Assembly: GCA_030540435.1 (NCBI GenBank)
Contig: JAUNWG010000015.1
Span: 1 to 39,176, forward strand
Length of the DNA stretch: 39,176 nucleotides
Direction: 5' to 3'
Source of the DNA: Eubacteriales bacterium
GTDB lineage: Bacteria > Bacillota > Clostridia > Oscillospirales > Butyricicoccaceae
How positions within the stretch are numbered: position 1 is the stretch's first letter; every line of letters starts with the position of its first letter. Position numbers and translations under genes: made by a program. A model generated the notes under the pieces. That model was given only the letters and a program-made list of their open reading frames with translations. It did not search any database and had not been told where the DNA came from. Shown here piece by piece: positions 15,688 to 23,810 of the stretch.

Positions 15688-16623
15688 TTACAGCTTTAGC
15701 TGATCAAGTGCATTTTGCAGCGTCTGGGCAGAGGTGTGCAGCTGATGCAGCTCATCTTCGCTCAGCGGGATATCCAATACGGTTTCCACACCGCCGCGGC
15801 CAATCACGCAGGGCAGGCCAATGCACACATTGCCGAGGCCGTAGTGCCCCGCCGCATAGCAGGAGACCGGCAGTACACCGTGCTCACCTCGTACGATACA
15901 GGTCACGATACGCAGCACGGACATGGCGATGCCATAATAGGTCGCGCCCTTGCCCTCAATGATCTCATATGCAGCGTGACGCACGGATTCAAACAGACCG
16001 GAAAAGTCATCTGATACATTGCGGCCGGCGCAGTAATCGTCCAGATCGATACCGGAGATATTTGCGCTCGACCACACGGCAAGCTCACTGTCACCGTGTT
16101 CACCGATGACAAAGGCATGGACATTTCTGCTGTCTACGCCCAGCTGCTGCCCCAGCAGGAATTTTAGGCGGGCGGTATCCAGTACAGTGCCCGAACCGAT
16201 GACGCGCTCCGGCGGGAAGCCGGAAATGCGCAGGGCAATGCCGGTGAGCAGATCGACCGGATTGGATACGATGAGTAGGACGGCATCCGGGCAGACGCGG
16301 GTGATTTCTGTGATGATCGAACGCATGACGGCGGCGTTGCGGTTGAGCAGGTCCAAACGGGATTCCCCCGGCTTCTGTCCAACACCGGCGGCAATGACAA
16401 CAAGGGCGGCATCCTTGAGGTCATCGTAATCGCCGTCAATGACACGGCAGGGCTGGGAAAAGGAAATGCCGTGGCTGATATCCATTGCTTCGCCATGTGC
16501 ACGCTTACGGTTCATATCGATCAGTATTAGCTCGGAAAACAGACCGTGTGTCGCGAGCGTATATGCTGCCGCCGCACCGACACTGCCGCAGCCGATAATG
16601 CCGCATTTCAGGGGATTTGTCAA
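15688..16623 (-). CDS. ldh: L-lactate dehydrogenase
   Basis: This 311-residue NAD-dependent enzyme interconverts pyruvate and L-lactate. The Rossmann start is CGIIGCGSVGAAAAYTL (7-23). Gln83 and Arg89 in GVGQKPGESRLDLL are the substrate loop; Gln at this place favours lactate over malate dehydrogenase, which has Arg. The catalytic His176 is in VIGEHGDSE. The start is TTG 16623 (MTNPLKCG), eight bases after AAGGAAG; no in-frame ATG is better placed. The length is normal. It is divergent from the acyltransferase gene, and its own promoter is not clear. Lactate as a fermentation product is expected for such a gut anaerobe but is inference. Confidence 0.93.
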   Translation of the reverse strand: MTNPLKCGIIGCGSVGAAAAYTLATHGLFSELILIDMNRKRAHGEAMDISHGISFSQPCRVIDGDYDDLKDAALVVIAAGVGQKPGESRLDLLNRNAAVMRSIITEITRVCPDAVLLIVSNPVDLLTGIALRISGFPPERVIGSGTVLDTARLKFLLGQQLGVDSRNVHAFVIGEHGDSELAVWSSANISGIDLDDYCAGRNVSDDFSGLFESVRHAAYEIIEGKGATYYGIAMSVLRIVTCIVRGEHGVLPVSCYAAGHYGLGNVCIGLPCVIGRGGVETVLDIPLSEDELHQLHTSAQTLQNALDQLKL

Positions 16624-16660
16624 AATTCACACTTCCTTCATAAATTTTCAACTTTTGATG

Positions 16661-16689
16661 TTTCCATAGTTTCCCCGATGTGTTATGAT
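16661..16689 (+). promoter_or_regulatory. Promoter of the acyltransferase-3 gene
   Basis: TTTCCA (16661-16666), 17 bases, TATGAT (16684-16689). Confidence 0.55.
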
Positions 16690-16761
16690 GTATACATGGA
16701 TTTTTACGGAAAACAGGCAAAGACCTGTGCTTCTGATACAGAAGAGGGTTGGTTTGATACA

Positions 16762-17730
16762 ATGAAACGAAGAATGGTCTATCCTGATGTGTTGCGTGCG
16801 CTCAGCTGTATTGCGACAGTATTCCTCAGCGTATCGCTGGCTGCTGGCAGCACCGGTATGAGCGGCCTGTTGACTTGGGCAGCGCCGATGTTTGTCATGC
16901 TGAGCGGTATGTTTTTTCTCGACAGCAGCTGGTATATCGGCTCGCGGGACATGGCGCAGCGCTATGGACTGCGATTGCTGGTATCCTATATCGTGTGGGC
17001 GGCTGTTGCAATGGGCGTCAATATCGCCACCGGCGGTGTGCTCAAGGGCCTGCTCAGCGGAAGAGGTTTCTATTTGAATTTTCTGTTTATGATGATCATC
17101 CTGTATGCATTTTCTCCCATCCTGCGCGTGTTGACCCGCGCGGCTCAGCCACGTGAGCTGTGGTATGTGGTGATATTTGGCATTCTGCTGGGCTGCATAT
17201 ATCCGTTTATCCAGATCCAGTTGGGTACAACCCGCCTGGGGGACTATGCCATGATGGGCTTTGGCTATATCGGTGTATTTACTGCGGGCTGGTTCCTGCG
17301 CACTGCGACGCTGACGCGAAAGCATCTGCGCATCGCGTATCTGTTGGGTGGCATCTGCCTGATCCTGTCGCTGCGCGGCATCTGGATGGGGCAGGGGATT
17401 TTTTCCACAGACCCGGCACTGATGGTGCTGTCGCCGGATGCCGTGCTGATCGCAATCGCACTGTTCCTTGTGGTAAAAAACACGCTTGCCGGTACACGCT
17501 TACCGCGCAGGGTGCTTCGCCCAATCGCTGCGTTGGCGCAGCTCAGCTTCGGCATCTACCTGATTCATCCAATCCTGCTTGCGGTTCTGTGTCATGCGCT
17601 CAATGCAGCGGGTATTGTCCTTCCGACTACGATCTTTATCCCGGCGGCAGCTATCGGACTGCTCATCGTTTCCGGTATGTTGTCTATGCTTATCCGTAAA
17701 ATTCCGAAGATCGGTCGGTATCTCGCATAA
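16762..17730 (+). CDS. Acyltransferase-3 family integral membrane protein
   Basis: This 322-residue protein has about nine to ten hydrophobic helices. It begins MKRRMVYPDVLRALSCIATVFLSV, where the YPDVLRALSCIAVV-like N-terminus is the usual start of acyltransferase-3 (OafA/WecH) proteins. FVMLSGMFFLDSSWY and FGIYLIHPILLAVLCHAL are other family landmarks. Such proteins O-acetylate or otherwise acylate cell-surface sugars. The catalytic His often found in helix 1 is not obvious here, so function is only a family-level call. The start at 16762 is preferred over 16696, because the latter coincides with the predicted transcription start. The ribosome site GAGGG is about 13 bases away and so is not ideal. 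Confidence 0.78.
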   Translation: MKRRMVYPDVLRALSCIATVFLSVSLAAGSTGMSGLLTWAAPMFVMLSGMFFLDSSWYIGSRDMAQRYGLRLLVSYIVWAAVAMGVNIATGGVLKGLLSGRGFYLNFLFMMIILYAFSPILRVLTRAAQPRELWYVVIFGILLGCIYPFIQIQLGTTRLGDYAMMGFGYIGVFTAGWFLRTATLTRKHLRIAYLLGGICLILSLRGIWMGQGIFSTDPALMVLSPDAVLIAIALFLVVKNTLAGTRLPRRVLRPIAALAQLSFGIYLIHPILLAVLCHALNAAGIVLPTTIFIPAAAIGLLIVSGMLSMLIRKIPKIGRYLA

Positions 17731-17745
17731 TCAAACAAGCATAAG

Positions 17746-17777
17746 CGGTCTGGCGCATGTCAGGCCGTTTTTTATTT
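17746..17777 (+). terminator. Terminator after the acyltransferase gene
   Basis: CGGTCTG pairs with CAGGCCG around eight bases, followed by TTTTTTATTTT. Confidence 0.85.
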
Positions 17778-17804
17778 TGCAAATGCGCAAGAATGTGATA
17801 TACT
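17777..17804 (+). promoter_or_regulatory. Promoter of the aldo/keto reductase gene
   Basis: TTGCAA (17777-17782), 16 bases, TATACT (17799-17804), with a TGA extended -10. Confidence 0.65.
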
Positions 17805-17868
17805 GATGCTATCAACAGCAAGATCAGGCGCTATCTGATTAGATACGCCTAGCAGGAGGGAATTGAAA

Positions 17869-18714
17869 ATGGATTTACAGACTCGTATCCCGATTTGTAA
17901 CGGTACATCGATCCCGTGTGTCGGTTTTGGCACATGGAAGACCCCATCGGAACAGGCGGAGGCTTCCGTAGCGGAAGCGCTGCGCGTTGGCTATCGCCAT
18001 ATTGATACTGCAACTGCATATGGCAATGAAGTGGGCGTCGGCAGGGCGATTGCAGCTTCCGGCATTGACCGGAAGGAGATCTTTCTTACCAGTAAGCTGT
18101 GGAATCCGCATCAGGGATATCAGAGTACGCTGGATGCTTTTGAGCGCACGCTGAATGCGCTGCAGACTGATTATCTGGATCTCTATCTGATCCATTGGCC
18201 GCATGACCGCAAGTATTTTGATAACTGGGAAGAAATGAATATTGAAACATGGCGGGCGTTTGAGAAGCTGTATCAGGACGGCAGGATCAAGGCGATCGGC
18301 ACAAGCAACTTCCGTCCACACCATCTGGAAAATATTATGAATCATTGCGAGATCGCGCCGATGGTAGATCAGGTTGAGATCCATCCGGGTATGCCGCAGG
18401 ATGATATGATTGCATATTGTCGTGCGCATAACATGGTCGTAGAGGGCTGGAGCCCGCTGTCCACCGGACGCATTTTTTCCGTGCCGGAGGTACGGGAGAT
18501 CGCTGCAAAGTATGGTCGCACGATTGCGCAGATCGTCCTGCGCTGGCATATACAGCGTGGTGTTATTCCGCTGCCCAAGTCGGTCACGCCGTCCCGTATT
18601 GCGGAAAACAGCCAGATTTTTGACTTTACGCTGGAGGCGGAGGATATGGCGCGTATCAGTGCGCTGACGGATTGTGGCTGGTCGGGACTTGATCCGGATA
18701 ACCTGATCTATTAA
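17869..18714 (+). CDS. Aldo/keto reductase
   Basis: This 281-residue NADPH-dependent oxidoreductase is of the AKR5-like bacterial type, a TIM barrel that reduces aldehydes or ketones. The catalytic tetrad is complete: Asp46 and Tyr51 (RHIDTATAYGNE), Lys76 (FLTSKLW) and His109 (LYLIHWP). The cofactor site IPLPKSVTPSRIAEN lies near residues 237-251. AGCAGGAGGG precedes ATG 17869 with eight bases of spacing; an in-frame TTG at 17863 is too close. Family members act on methylglyoxal, 2,5-diketogluconate and similar carbonyls, but the substrate cannot be read from sequence. The gene is alone with its own promoter. Confidence 0.93.
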   Translation: MDLQTRIPICNGTSIPCVGFGTWKTPSEQAEASVAEALRVGYRHIDTATAYGNEVGVGRAIAASGIDRKEIFLTSKLWNPHQGYQSTLDAFERTLNALQTDYLDLYLIHWPHDRKYFDNWEEMNIETWRAFEKLYQDGRIKAIGTSNFRPHHLENIMNHCEIAPMVDQVEIHPGMPQDDMIAYCRAHNMVVEGWSPLSTGRIFSVPEVREIAAKYGRTIAQIVLRWHIQRGVIPLPKSVTPSRIAENSQIFDFTLEAEDMARISALTDCGWSGLDPDNLIY

Positions 18715-18766
18715 TGTGACAGCAGGAAAATACAATTAACAAATATGTGATCGCAGGAAAATACAA
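18715..18766 (+). repeat. Tandem 21-base repeats after the aldo/keto reductase gene
   Basis: TGTGA-nn-GCAGGAAAATACAA occurs at 18715-18735 and 18746-18766, a 31-base period, with only the two n bases differing. It begins right at the stop codon and precedes the terminator, so it would be in the 3' end of the message. The origin is unknown. Confidence 0.85.
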
Positions 18767-18770
18767 CGAA

Positions 18771-18813
18771 AAAATGTCCACTTTTTCCAGCGATGGAAGA
18801 CGTGGGCATTTTG
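18771..18813 (+). terminator. Terminator after the aldo/keto reductase gene
   Basis: AAAATG-CCAC pairs with GTGG-CATTTT, with an inner TTCCA/TGGAA stem. Confidence 0.75.
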
Positions 18814-18860
18814 CTGTAAAAGGTTACAAAAAAACTGCAAAATCATGGTGTCAATGCAGA

Positions 18861-18889
18861 TTGACGGTTGTGCCGCGGCGTATTATACT
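18861..18889 (+). promoter_or_regulatory. Promoter of the MFS gene
   Basis: TTGACG (18861-18866), 17 bases, TATACT (18884-18889), close to consensus. Confidence 0.8.
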
Positions 18890-18932
18890 TGGTTCAGTTT
18901 CAAAGTAAAACAGAAATTGAGGGTATTTCATC

Positions 18933-20195
18933 ATGGAACAAACGATTACGCGCCGGCTCTGCCCACATGCGCTGACGAGAAGGCTGTTTTGGCTGTGTGC
19001 GGCTACCTATGTGATTGGATGTTTTGGGCGTCTGAGCTATTCCTCCGTTATGGTCGATCTGATCGCTTCCGGCAGGATGGATATGGCACAGGCGGGCTTG
19101 ATCGGCACGGCGTTGTTTATTGTATACGGCGTATTTCAGCTGATCAGCGGTCTGGTCGGCGATCGGGTCAGCCCGAAAAAGATGGTATTTACCGGCGTTG
19201 TTGGCTCCGGCGTGATCAACCTGCTGATGGGACTTACCGGACAGTACGGCATTATGCTGGTGCTGTGGTCGTTCAACGGTGTGTTCCAGTCGCTCATCTG
19301 GTCCCCGGTCGCCCGTATTTTTGCGGAACAGCTGCCGCCGGAGGAACGCAAGCGTGCAGCAAGCAATGTCGCTGTTACCTATCCGTTGGCAACCGTACTG
19401 ACATATCTGCTTTCATCCGTCATGCTTTCTGTCTGGAACTGGCGCAGTGTATTCCTGATTTCCGCTGTCGTCATGCTGGCGGCAGGTGCATACTGGATGT
19501 ACCGCATGAGCTGGTTTGAAAAGCAGATCGCACAGAGCGAGGAAATAGAGGTCATTCACATGCATGAGCAGAAGCAGCATGAGAAGGGCGGCCTGCTGCA
19601 TCTGATGGTGATTTCCGGCATCCTGCTGGCAGCGGTCAGCTCTATGACACATGGCATGCTGCGTGATGGCATTCAGACATGGCTGCCGTCGCTGATGACG
19701 GATAATTTCCACTTCGGAACATCCGCATCGGTTGCATTGGATATCATCGTTCCGATTGTAAACATGCTTGGCGTTGTATTTACCAAGGCGATTGCGAAGC
19801 GGTTTATCGACAATGAGCTGAAAGGCGCTGCCGGATTTTTCGCTGTCACGATCGTGGCGTTGTCACTGCTGGGCATCCTGTGTGACCGCAGTGCAGTTGC
19901 ATCGCTGCTTCTGCTGACTGTAGCGAGCACCTGTATGGTTGGCGCAAATATTATGCTCATCAATTTGATCCCGGTACATTTCGGTCCGATCGGGCGGGCG
20001 TCCTCCGTGACCGGCATTCTCAACTGTTCGGCATATATCGGCTCTGCATTGTCCAGCTTCGGTGTCGGTGCAGTGGCGCAGAGCTTTGGCTGGTCGTCAG
20101 CCATCTGGGTATGGGTCGCTTTCTCACTGCTGGCTATGCTGGCTGCCTGCATCGGCGCAAAGCCGTGGGGCGGATATGAGCACTCGATTTCGTGA
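18933..20195 (+). CDS. Major facilitator superfamily permease (sugar-phosphate permease-like)
   Basis: This 420-residue inner-membrane transporter has about twelve predicted helices and a charged central loop (about residues 195-225, EIEVIHMHEQKQHEKGG). The signature GLVGDRVSPKKMVFTGVV follows helix 2 and matches the loop 2-3 motif of MFS proteins. The N-terminal RLFWLCAATYVIGCFGRLSYSSVMVDL and the WSPVARIFAEQLPPEERKRAASN segment resemble organophosphate:phosphate antiporter-like permeases. The substrate is not known. ATG 18933 follows GAGGG. It is a single-gene unit between two terminators and its own promoter, with no metabolic partner nearby to suggest a substrate. Confidence 0.9.
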   Translation: MEQTITRRLCPHALTRRLFWLCAATYVIGCFGRLSYSSVMVDLIASGRMDMAQAGLIGTALFIVYGVFQLISGLVGDRVSPKKMVFTGVVGSGVINLLMGLTGQYGIMLVLWSFNGVFQSLIWSPVARIFAEQLPPEERKRAASNVAVTYPLATVLTYLLSSVMLSVWNWRSVFLISAVVMLAAGAYWMYRMSWFEKQIAQSEEIEVIHMHEQKQHEKGGLLHLMVISGILLAAVSSMTHGMLRDGIQTWLPSLMTDNFHFGTSASVALDIIVPIVNMLGVVFTKAIAKRFIDNELKGAAGFFAVTIVALSLLGILCDRSAVASLLLLTVASTCMVGANIMLINLIPVHFGPIGRASSVTGILNCSAYIGSALSSFGVGAVAQSFGWSSAIWVWVAFSLLAMLAACIGAKPWGGYEHSIS

Positions 20196-20221
20196 CTTCC
20201 AAATATCTCCTAAATATAAAA

Positions 20222-20261
20222 AACGGGCTTTATCTTTCGCGGGAAGGATAAAGTCCGTTTT
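20222..20261. terminator. Bidirectional terminator after the MFS gene
   Basis: AACGGGCTTTATC (20222-20234) pairs with 20247-20259 with one mismatch that is a wobble on one strand. T runs are present on both sides, suiting the convergent genes. Confidence 0.88.
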
Positions 20262-20273
20262 AGGTTATTTTGT

Positions 20274-20663
20274 TTATAATTTTGATGTATCAACACCAAA
20301 GGCCTGAAAAATCTTTTTCAGCTTGCGCAGCAGGCTGTTTGCTGTACGCAGATGGCGCTGTGCTTCCTGCTGCTGTTTGCCGGTGATATCCGGACGGTCG
20401 AGGATCTGGTTCAGGTAATGTCGTTCTTTCTGCACCAGCTGGTATACTTGGAGTAGGTCGACGGATTTGAACGAATTGTTTTCCCGCAGAAATTCATCCT
20501 GCAGCTTGTCCAGCTTCTGGATGTAGGCAGTCATACGGATGCGTTCCTCTTTGCCGAGGGAAGCGCCTTGCATTGCCGATTCGGTATCTTCGATTTCCAG
20601 CTGTAACGCAGAGATGCAAAATTCCAGTTCTTCTGCAGAAAAGCTCGTATTCATTTCTTCCAT
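20274..20663 (-). CDS. Hypothetical helical protein, 129 residues
   Basis: I do not recognise a family. The protein is rich in Glu, Gln, Leu and Lys, with long predicted helices and heptad-like spacing (ELEFCISALQLEIEDTESAMQ, then LDKLQDEFLREN and RHLRTANSLLRKLKKIF), so it is probably a soluble coiled-coil or helical bundle protein. There is no signal peptide or membrane span. ATG 20663 follows AAGGAGTG; a longer frame to 20735 covers the promoter. It is transcribed alone, convergent with the MFS gene and divergent from degV. It might be a small scaffold or regulatory protein, but nothing in its context points to a role. Confidence 0.72.
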   Translation of the reverse strand: MEEMNTSFSAEELEFCISALQLEIEDTESAMQGASLGKEERIRMTAYIQKLDKLQDEFLRENNSFKSVDLLQVYQLVQKERHYLNQILDRPDITGKQQQEAQRHLRTANSLLRKLKKIFQAFGVDTSKL

Positions 20664-20703
20664 ACTGCACACACTCCTTCTATCAGTCATTTCATTATAA
20701 AAT

Positions 20704-20732
20704 ATTTTATCATGAAACTGCATATCCGGCAA
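20704..20732 (-). promoter_or_regulatory. Promoter of the 129-residue protein gene
   Basis: Minus strand TTGCCG (20732-20727), 17 bases, TAAAAT (20709-20704), with TGA before the -10. Confidence 0.6.
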
Positions 20733-20771
20733 CAAAATGCAGAAAAATTTACAATATAGGGATTGTGACCC

Positions 20772-20800
20772 TTGACAAAAAGGGTACGTTATGCAATACT
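20772..20800 (+). promoter_or_regulatory. Promoter of degV
   Basis: TTGACA (20772-20777), 17 bases, AATACT (20795-20800). Confidence 0.65.
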
Positions 20801-20844
20801 ATAAAATATGGTTATCAAAACTACTTAACGCGAGGGAGCAGACT

Positions 20845-21696
20845 ATGAGAAAGAGAAATACAGCAATCCTTGTTGACACAGGATGTGATGTTCCACAGTC
20901 GTTTATCCAAAAGTATAATATAAAAGTACTGCGTCTGCGGTTGTCTTATGGCGATGAGCACTATCTGGACAGTGTGGAGCTTGCATCGGAGGTTTATCGC
21001 AGGTTTCCGGGCGAGATCCCGCATACTTCTACACCGACGATGCAGGATTATTATGATATGATCGAGGAGATCAAGGCAGAGGGCTATGAAAATGTCATTG
21101 GCGTGTTTATTTCAAGCAAGCTGAGCAGCACCTGCCACACGGCGCAGATGGTGTTCCGTGAGCACCCGGAGCTGAATTCCTTTATTTTGGATTCCAAGAA
21201 TATTTCTATCGGTGCCGGGCTGCTGGCAATGTGGGCAGCGGTACAGATCGATAAAAAGGTTCCATATGAAGAGGTCTGTAAAGGGCTGGAGCACAAGGTC
21301 GCAGATTCAAAGGTATTCTTTTATATGGATACACTGGAGTATCTGCGCAAAGGCGGACGCATTGGCGGCGTGACCGCGGTAGCAGGAAGCCTGCTGAAGA
21401 TCAAGCCGATTATCTCCTGTGATAAAGAGGGCGTATATTATACGGTTGCGAAGATTCGCGGCGCAAAGGCAGGCATAGAAAAGATCGTGTCCCTCGTGGA
21501 GGAAAAAGCGGGCGGAAAACCCGCATGGCTTGCGCTGATGAACGGTGCTGCAGCAGATACTGCGGCGCAGGTCAGACCGCTTTTGAAAAAAAGGATCAAA
21601 AAAGGCAGCATTGTGGCAGACAGCCAGATTGCTGCAACACTGGCGGTTAACACCGGCCCGGGGCTGCTGGGCATCGGCGTACTTGAAAATCCGTAA
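20845..21696 (+). CDS. DegV-family fatty-acid-binding protein
   Basis: This 283-residue soluble protein is of the DegV/FakB type. These bind a fatty acid in an alpha-beta fold and, as FakB, present it to the kinase FakA for phosphorylation before phospholipid synthesis. The visible landmarks are AILVDTGCDVPQSF near the start, PHTSTPTMQDYYDMIEE, ISSKLSSTCHTAQMV, and TLEYLRKGGRIGGVTAVAGSLLKIKPI. The last contains the Arg used for ligand binding. ATG 20845 follows GAGGGAG; a longer frame from 20791 covers the -10. FakA is not in the window. The exact fatty acid preference cannot be told. Confidence 0.92.
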   Translation: MRKRNTAILVDTGCDVPQSFIQKYNIKVLRLRLSYGDEHYLDSVELASEVYRRFPGEIPHTSTPTMQDYYDMIEEIKAEGYENVIGVFISSKLSSTCHTAQMVFREHPELNSFILDSKNISIGAGLLAMWAAVQIDKKVPYEEVCKGLEHKVADSKVFFYMDTLEYLRKGGRIGGVTAVAGSLLKIKPIISCDKEGVYYTVAKIRGAKAGIEKIVSLVEEKAGGKPAWLALMNGAAADTAAQVRPLLKKRIKKGSIVADSQIAATLAVNTGPGLLGIGVLENP

Positions 21697-21710
21697 TAGA
21701 ACAATGACAG

Positions 21711-21741
21711 GCAGGGAGTGGAAAGCCACCCCCTGCTTTTG
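21711..21741 (+). terminator. Terminator after degV
   Basis: GCAGGG-GTGG pairs with CCAC-CCCTGC around a four-base loop, then TTTTG. Confidence 0.83.
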
Positions 21742-21749
21742 TTATACTG

Positions 21750-21784
21750 CATGAAAAATCCCGCCTGACGCGCAGGCGGGATTT
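21750..21784 (-). terminator. Terminator after udp
   Basis: A perfect 12-bp stem (21756-21767 with 21773-21784) and a T run on the minus strand, serving the gldA-udp operon. Confidence 0.88.
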
Positions 21785-21793
21785 CATGTTTGA

Positions 21794-22573
21794 TTACGCT
21801 TTGGATTGATCTGCAGCAATCAGCAGACGCATCGCCGCAACGGCAGTTTGGACACAGGTATGCGTATCATGCACCTGAATGTCTTCCAGCCCCATTTCCC
21901 GGCGCGTCTGGTTGCCCAGAATAAGCAGGATGGAGCCAATGCGTACACGCCGCACTGCAGCGACAATAAACAGTGTTGCGGATTCCATTTCGCTGGCGAG
22001 GGCGCCGCAGCCAAGCCATGCCTTCCATTTCTGTTCCAACTCTGCGGAAACAGGCATATTCTCCGGCTCGTGCTGCCCATAGAAGGAATCCTTACACTGG
22101 ACAACACCGGTATGGGACCGTACTCCGGAAGCAGATGCCGCCTGATGTAAGGCGTTGACGACGTCAAAGTGTGCAACAGCGGGATATTCGATTGGGGCAT
22201 ATTCCGTGCCTGTGCCATCCATACGCACTGCGCCCGTGGCGATTACCAAATCGCCGCCCAGGACCTCTGGCTGCATACCGCCTGACGTACCGACGCGGAT
22301 AAACGTATGTGCGCCGCAGTGGATCAGCTCTTCCAGCGTGATGGCTGCGGATGGGCCGCCGATGCCAGTGGAAGTAACGCTCACCTTAACGCCGTCCAAC
22401 GTGCCGGTATAGGTCGTAAACTCGCGGTTGGATGCGATTTTGACTGGCGCGTCAAACAGCTGGGCGATCTGCTCACAGCGTCCGGGATCACCGGGGAGGA
22501 TCACATATTCCCCGACATCCCCCGGTTTGATTTTTAGATGAAATTCTTCATTGGGGCTGTATGCGGTTGCCAT
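21794..22573 (-). CDS. udp: Uridine phosphorylase
   Basis: This 259-residue nucleoside phosphorylase (PNP/UDP family) splits uridine with phosphate into uracil and ribose-1-phosphate. Landmarks are [14 protein letters not shown] (phosphate site), [32 protein letters not shown] and [13 protein letters not shown], which carries the ribose-binding Glu. ATG 22573 follows GGAGG directly upstream; the longer frame from 22591 starts inside this leader. It lies 36 bases downstream of gldA on the same strand, so the two form an operon and share the 23810-23782 promoter. The reason for pairing glycerol dehydrogenase with a nucleoside phosphorylase is not clear. Confidence 0.93.
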   Translation of the reverse strand: MATAYSPNEEFHLKIKPGDVGEYVILPGDPGRCEQIAQLFDAPVKIASNREFTTYTGTLDGVKVSVTSTGIGGPSAAITLEELIHCGAHTFIRVGTSGGMQPEVLGGDLVIATGAVRMDGTGTEYAPIEYPAVAHFDVVNALHQAASASGVRSHTGVVQCKDSFYGQHEPENMPVSAELEQKWKAWLGCGALASEMESATLFIVAAVRRVRIGSILLILGNQTRREMGLEDIQVHDTHTCVQTAVAAMRLLIAADQSKA

Positions 22574-22609
22574 TGTAATACCTCCAATCAAGATACAGGA
22601 TAAAGAAAA

Positions 22610-23707
22610 TTATGCCTTGTAAGCAGCGCCGATGCGGTCAGCCTCCATGATAGCCGCATAAACCTCATCTGCTGTAATGTCCTTGCGCAGATTTTTTGTG
22701 GACTGGGTCGGAACGACGGCAGCTTCCGCAGCCTTGCGGATCTCTTCCTCCTTGACATCCGTGATGCCAAGATCAGCCAGTGTCATCGGCAGGCCAACCT
22801 GCTTCATGAATTCCAGAACCTCACTCATCTCTTCGTCCGAAGCCTTTTCCAGAACGAGCTGGGCGATGGTGCCGAAGGCTACCTTTTCGCCGTGATACAT
22901 GCCGTGTGCCTGCGGGACGTATGCAAAGCCGTCATTGATCGCATGTGCTGCTGCAAGGCCGCCGCTCTCAAAGCCAACGCCGCTGAGGTAAATGCACGCT
23001 TCCACAACGTTGTCCAGCGCGTCGTTCGGCTCCTTTACTTCCAGGGCCTCCAGCGCCTTTACGCCATCGCGGATGAGGATATCATAGCACAGATGGCTCA
23101 TCATCAGTGCGGTGTTGGAGCACAGACCGCGCGCCATTGTCTTTGCGCCCGATGCCTTGCATGCGCGTGCCTCAAACCAGGTAGCCAGTGCGTCGCCCAT
23201 GCCTGCGACCAGCAGACGCTTTGGAGATTTCGCAATAACAGCGGTGTCGACCAATACAAGATCCGGATTGCGCTTCATCATCAGCGCCTTGATGACAACG
23301 CCAGCTTCATTATAAATAACTGCTACGCCGCTGCACGGGGAGTCATTGGATGCTACTGTCGGGATGATGACCAGCGGATAACCGCCCAGATTGGTGACAA
23401 CGGCCTTTGCTGTATCGATCACCTTGCCGCCGCCGACGCCGATGACGACATCGCAGCCAGTTTCCATAACAATATCCATGACGCGGGAGATTTCAGCTTT
23501 TGTGCATTCGCCATTGAATTCACAGAATACCGCTTCTTTTTCTACCGACTTGATGCTCTCTTCGATTGCGTTACCGACGCGCTTTTTGTTGTTTGCTGTG
23601 CAGAGAATAAGGAACTTTTCTCCCATCTTTTTTACATTTCGACCGAGATTGGACAGCTCTCCATTGCCCTGAACATATCTTGCAGGGGACTTGATTCCGT
23701 AAGACAT
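22610..23707 (-). CDS. gldA: Glycerol dehydrogenase
   Basis: This 365-residue zinc-dependent NAD enzyme oxidises glycerol to dihydroxyacetone, or works on related diols. The nucleotide loop is VVIGVGGGKVIDTAKAV (about 88-104). The metal ligands are expected in GMGDALATWFEA (Asp), AAAHAINDGF (His) and AHGMYHGEKVAFG (His), all present. SNDSPCSGVAVIYNEAG is the conserved middle segment. ATG 23707 follows AAGGAG; a longer frame to 23725 is possible but lacks a site. It is the first gene of a two-gene operon with udp. Iron-containing alcohol dehydrogenase-fold members vary in substrate, so glycerol is the best but not certain call. Confidence 0.93.
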   Translation of the reverse strand: MSYGIKSPARYVQGNGELSNLGRNVKKMGEKFLILCTANNKKRVGNAIEESIKSVEKEAVFCEFNGECTKAEISRVMDIVMETGCDVVIGVGGGKVIDTAKAVVTNLGGYPLVIIPTVASNDSPCSGVAVIYNEAGVVIKALMMKRNPDLVLVDTAVIAKSPKRLLVAGMGDALATWFEARACKASGAKTMARGLCSNTALMMSHLCYDILIRDGVKALEALEVKEPNDALDNVVEACIYLSGVGFESGGLAAAHAINDGFAYVPQAHGMYHGEKVAFGTIAQLVLEKASDEEMSEVLEFMKQVGLPMTLADLGITDVKEEEIRKAAEAAVVPTQSTKNLRKDITADEVYAAIMEADRIGAAYKA

Positions 23708-23781
23708 AATAGTTTCTCCTTTCAACTATAACAAAGGAGAGCTGGCAAAACAGCACAGCATTCTCCCTTCTTCTTACCATA

Positions 23782-23810
23782 AGTGTACCAAAACACACAA
23801 CTTTTGTAAA
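23782..23810 (-). promoter_or_regulatory. Promoter of gldA-udp
   Basis: Minus strand TTTACA (23810-23805), 17 bases, TACACT (23787-23782). Confidence 0.65.
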
